Positions 23,798 to 26,088 of a stretch of 26,088 nucleotides of DNA are shown here, in pieces. The stretch is from Candidatus Binatia bacterium. Lineage in GTDB: Bacteria > Desulfobacterota_B > Binatia > UBA9968 > JAJDTQ01. Under the pieces are notes generated by a model. It was not told the origin of the DNA. It saw only the letters and a program-made list of their open reading frames with translations, and ran no database searches. The stretch covers positions 1 through 26,088 of the forward strand of contig JAJDTQ010000224.1 in the NCBI GenBank assembly GCA_022827045.1, written 5' to 3'. Within the stretch, counting starts at the first letter, position 1, and every line of letters starts with the position of its first letter. The translations under genes were made by a program, and so were the position numbers.

Positions 23798-25450
23798 TCA
23801 GACCTTACGGAAATGGAGAATCCCCCACTGGAGATGGCCCTTGTTGCCGCCGTCCACCCAGTGCTGCAGGCCGGCCTTCATCCGGTCGATGTACTCGGCG
23901 CTGCAGACCTGCAGGAGTTCCCAGTGATTGGCCTGCACCTCGTCCAACACTCGCGCGTAGTGGGTAGCGAGCTGCGGCGTGAGATCGACGAACTCGATTT
24001 CCTCGAAGCCCAGGCCCGACAGCATGGTCCGATACTGGGGGACCGATCCCAGCGAATCCAGGTGAATGCGATCCAGTATCGGTTTCAGTACTTCCGTCGG
24101 ACAATCCTCGCGTTGCATGGGATCGGTGAAGATCAACTGTCCGCCCTTGGCGAGGACACGGTCGACTTCCTCGAATACCTGCCGCCGGTCACCGCTGTGC
24201 AGGATCGCATCCTGCGACCACACCACGTCCACGCTGTCGTCAGGAAGGGGAATCTGTTCGAAGCTTCCGTCCACCACGTTGATGGCCAGCGAGCACTGCT
24301 TGCGGGCGTTGAGGTCGCGATTCCGCGCGTTCTGGACCTCGCTCAGGTTCAGGCATCCGACGTGGCACCCGTAGTTGTCGACGAGGAATCGGGCGGAGCC
24401 GCCGTACCCCGAGCCGATATCCAGCACGCGGGTGGTGGACCCCAGGGAGTCGATCATGGACGCCATTCGCCGCACCGTCCGCCGGCTGGCGTCGAAGATG
24501 GTGTCCCCTTCGCCCTCGTAGAGGCCGACATGGATGTCCTCGCCGCCCCACACGGTGGCGTAAAAGCGGTCGGCGTCGTTACTGTTGTAGTAATCCCGTG
24601 CCGTCTCCACCGTCTCGGAGTAGCTGGGTCCCACCGCGAACCTGGCGGGCCGTTCCTCGTTCTTGTAGATCTTTTCCGCCACGTGGATGAAGAAGTCCGG
24701 GTCTTCCACCCGGTGGGTTTCCTGGAAGTCGGCAAAGGTCTTCACTTGCTGGAACCCGACCTCTCCCATGAGCTTCCGGACGTAGTCCTTGCGCAGGGGG
24801 AACATGTTGAGGTGAAACACCGACTTGTCCGGGAACTCATACCGGAACCTCGCCAGCCCCTCGTCCACGTATTCGGGCTCGGCGCTGACGTTCTCGCCGC
24901 AGTAGTAGTAGATGTGCTTGGAAGAGAACCCATCGTCGAGGATGTCGTCGTAGTTGCGTTGGTCCAGGACCAGGACGCCGTCGTGCTGCAGCACCGAGTA
25001 GAATTCGGCGAGCGCCTTGCGGCGATCCTGCTCCGAGAACAGATGGGTCAGCGAGTTCCCCAGGCAGATGACCGCGTCGTATTGGGTGTGGACGTCCCGG
25101 CTCAACCACCGCCAGTCGGCGTGAAGGGTCTTCATGATGAAGCCTTGCTCCTTGGCGTTCTCGAAGGCTTGAGCCAGCATTTCGGGGCTACCGTCGGCGC
25201 TGGTGACGTCGAAACCGGCCTTCAGGAGCCGAATGGAGTGGAAGCCGGTTCCGGTGGCCACGTCCAGCACGCGCTCGACTCCGCGTTCCTTGAGTATGTT
25301 GATGAAAAAATCCCCTTCGCTGGCGGCTCTGGCGTCCCAGTCGATGAGCTCGTCCCACTTCCGGACGAAGCTGTGCACGTATTCGCGCTTGTACTGGTCG
25401 GTCTTTCTCTGTGCGATGGGGTTGTCGCCATACAACTGTTCCTCGGCCAC
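23798..25450 (-). CDS. Fused glycine/sarcosine and sarcosine/dimethylglycine N-methyltransferase (betaine synthesis)
   Basis: The 550-residue protein joins two SAM methyltransferases that together make glycine betaine, a compatible solute, from glycine by three methylations. Residues 1-265 are glycine/sarcosine methyltransferase-like, with SAM motif VLDVATGTGFHS (61-72), HADWRWL (110-116) and ICLGNSLTHL. Residues 275-550 are sarcosine/dimethylglycine methyltransferase-like, with WGGEDIHVGLYEG (301-313), VLDIGSGYGGSARFL (342-356) and LQWGILHFRKV at the end. Similar fused enzymes are known, for example from Actinopolyspora halophila. The start is GTG at 25450, preceded by a strong GAGGAGGTG ribosome site (25457-25465); the frame is open to 25549, but that part is low-complexity basic sequence without a ribosome site. 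It is the first gene of a two-gene operon. Confidence 0.92.
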   Translation of the reverse strand: MAEEQLYGDNPIAQRKTDQYKREYVHSFVRKWDELIDWDARAASEGDFFINILKERGVERVLDVATGTGFHSIRLLKAGFDVTSADGSPEMLAQAFENAKEQGFIMKTLHADWRWLSRDVHTQYDAVICLGNSLTHLFSEQDRRKALAEFYSVLQHDGVLVLDQRNYDDILDDGFSSKHIYYYCGENVSAEPEYVDEGLARFRYEFPDKSVFHLNMFPLRKDYVRKLMGEVGFQQVKTFADFQETHRVEDPDFFIHVAEKIYKNEERPARFAVGPSYSETVETARDYYNSNDADRFYATVWGGEDIHVGLYEGEGDTIFDASRRTVRRMASMIDSLGSTTRVLDIGSGYGGSARFLVDNYGCHVGCLNLSEVQNARNRDLNARKQCSLAINVVDGSFEQIPLPDDSVDVVWSQDAILHSGDRRQVFEEVDRVLAKGGQLIFTDPMQREDCPTEVLKPILDRIHLDSLGSVPQYRTMLSGLGFEEIEFVDLTPQLATHYARVLDEVQANHWELLQVCSAEYIDRMKAGLQHWVDGGNKGHLQWGILHFRKV

Positions 25451-25516
25451 GATAACACCTCCTCGGTTGTGGGCCTGACAGCGCCGTTTCGCGCCTGCAA
25501 TGATTATTCGCGCGCG

Positions 25517-25525
25517 ACTATAGCA
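25517..25525 (-). promoter_or_regulatory. Extended -10 promoter candidate for the betaine methyltransferase operon
   Basis: Read on the minus strand the sequence is TGCTATAGT: a TATAGT -10 box (25517-25522, five of six consensus bases) with the TGn extension of an extended -10 promoter (25523-25525). No good -35 box lies 16-18 bases further upstream. A start near 25509 would give a leader of about 60 bases to the GTG at 25450. Confidence 0.5.
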
Positions 25526-25530
25526 AGACC

Positions 25531-25565
25531 GGCGGCCTGAAACAGACACTCGGCTTCAGGTCGCC
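25531..25565. promoter_or_regulatory. Palindrome over the -35 region, possible operator
   Basis: The arms GGCGGCCTGAA (25531-25541) and TTCAGGTCGCC (25555-25565) pair at 10 of 11 positions around a 13-base centre. The CCTGAA/TTCAGG cores lie 19 bases apart, close to two helical turns, as in sites for dimeric regulators. It overlaps the place of the -35 element of the minus-strand promoter candidate. The regulator is unknown; osmotic control is a guess from the genes served. Confidence 0.4.
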
Positions 25566-25658
25566 AAGGCAGGAAACTCCGCTAGTCTCCCAACATTGGC
25601 ACGGCAAAGTCAACCCCGTCCAATTTTTCCATCGGGACGGCTGCGGACCCGGGCCGCG

Positions 25659-25687
25659 TTGTGTCCGCATGGCAGGAATGCTATAAG
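25659..25687 (+). promoter_or_regulatory. Promoter candidate for the amidohydrolase gene
   Basis: TTGTGT (25659-25664) and TATAAG (25682-25687, five of six consensus bases) are 17 bases apart, and the -10 has a TGC extension (25679-25681). A start near 25694 gives a leader of about 60 bases to ATG 25753. Confidence 0.55.
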
Positions 25688-25752
25688 GCGCGCACGAGTC
25701 CGCGGGCGTCCTGTTCGCGCAGAGCTCATCCGCACAGAGAGGACCAACCACC

Positions 25753-26088
25753 ATGGCGATTTTCGATACCGTGCTTCACGGCGGGGCCATCATCGACGGC
25801 GCCGGCAACCCCTGGTACTACGGCGACCTGGCCATCAAGGACGGCCGCATCGCGGCCATGGGCCGGCTGGACCCGGGCTCGGGCACGCGCTCCATCGACG
25901 TCCGCGGCAAGATGGTGACACCGGGCTACATCGACATGCACACCCACAGCGACCAGCCGCTGATCAAGGACGGCAACGGCGAGAGCAAGATCCGCCAGGG
26001 CGTGACCCTGGACATCATCGGCGAGAGCCAGACCGTGGCGCCGCTGGTGGGCCCGGTGTTCGAGGAATACGTGGCCGAGCACCGGCGC
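25753..26088 (+). CDS. N-acyl-D-amino-acid deacylase-like amidohydrolase, N-terminal part
   Basis: Only the first 112 codons are in the window and the frame is still open at the edge. The translation starts MAIFDTVLHGGAIIDGAGNP, the small beta-sandwich start of metal-dependent amidohydrolases. TPGYIDMHTHSDQPLI (56-71) follows, with the metal-binding His63 and His65, then SKIRQGVTLDIIGES (78-92), in place of the QGVT...GNCG seen in typical D-aminoacylases. N-acyl-D-amino-acid deacylase or a related dihydropyrimidinase/imidase-like enzyme is likely; the catalytic C-terminal residues cannot be checked. GAGAGGA at 25737-25743 supports ATG 25753. Confidence 0.8.
   Translation, partial: MAIFDTVLHGGAIIDGAGNPWYYGDLAIKDGRIAAMGRLDPGSGTRSIDVRGKMVTPGYIDMHTHSDQPLIKDGNGESKIRQGVTLDIIGESQTVAPLVGPVFEEYVAEHRR

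Larger units (their letters stand above)
25451..25752. other. 302-bp divergent intergenic region
   Basis: This spacer separates the minus-strand methyltransferase operon from the plus-strand amidohydrolase gene. It holds a promoter candidate for each direction (25517-25525 minus, 25659-25687 plus), a palindrome (25531-25565) and both ribosome sites. It is visibly AT-richer in places (25495-25525 and 25580-25630) than the genes around it. I see no ORF or RNA gene in it. Confidence 0.7.

Noticed and set aside
23192..25540. Plus-strand open frame of 782 codons opposite the methyltransferases
   Set aside because: It runs antisense to two clear methyltransferase genes whose motifs are intact; it has no domain of its own. 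Its internal repetition only mirrors the paralogy on the other strand.

Overview
The window is a high-GC, gene-dense bacterial stretch, probably from an uncultured aerobic bacterium. Coding is tightly packed, with ATGA, GTGA and TGATG overlaps. Three different palindromic intergenic repeats of a REP/MITE-like type are present. The complex I genes are of the Escherichia coli type, which also occurs outside Gammaproteobacteria. With the TAXI-type binding protein, class III CoA-transferase and amidase genes, this would fit a deltaproteobacterial or Tectomicrobia-like lineage, but nothing here fixes the taxon.

Region 1 (134-11861) is one polycistron, nuoE-F-G-H-I-J-K-L-M-N. It encodes the NADH-oxidising module and the proton-pumping membrane arm of NADH:quinone oxidoreductase. 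nuoA-D are not in the window and may lie to the left. An inverted repeat precedes nuoE. A second palindrome sits between nuoH and nuoI and has left two in-frame copies of the nuoI ribosome site and start codon.

Region 2 (11976-13746) holds an exported alpha/beta hydrolase of clearly lower GC, convergent with a PhzF-family isomerase gene.

Region 3 (13936-21600) is a five-gene cassette: an oxalyl-CoA decarboxylase/2-hydroxyacyl-CoA lyase-like ThDP enzyme, a formyl-CoA:oxalate CoA-transferase-like enzyme, an ADP-forming acyl-CoA synthetase, a TAXI-like binding protein without a visible export signal, and an amidase. The set looks like amide hydrolysis, CoA activation and C-C cleavage of a small 2-oxo or 2-hydroxy acid. 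The substrate is unknown. This is the best candidate for an undescribed pathway.

Region 4 (21601-25752) contains a complex inverted repeat and an arylsulfotransferase-like beta-propeller gene. On the minus strand follows a glycine-betaine synthesis operon: a fused glycine/sarcosine plus sarcosine/dimethylglycine methyltransferase, then a stand-alone paralogue of its second half. The 302-bp divergent spacer carries a good promoter candidate for each direction and a palindrome.

Region 5 (25753-end) is the start of an N-acyl-D-amino-acid deacylase-like amidohydrolase cut by the window edge. I saw no tRNA, rRNA, CRISPR array, transposase or phage gene.
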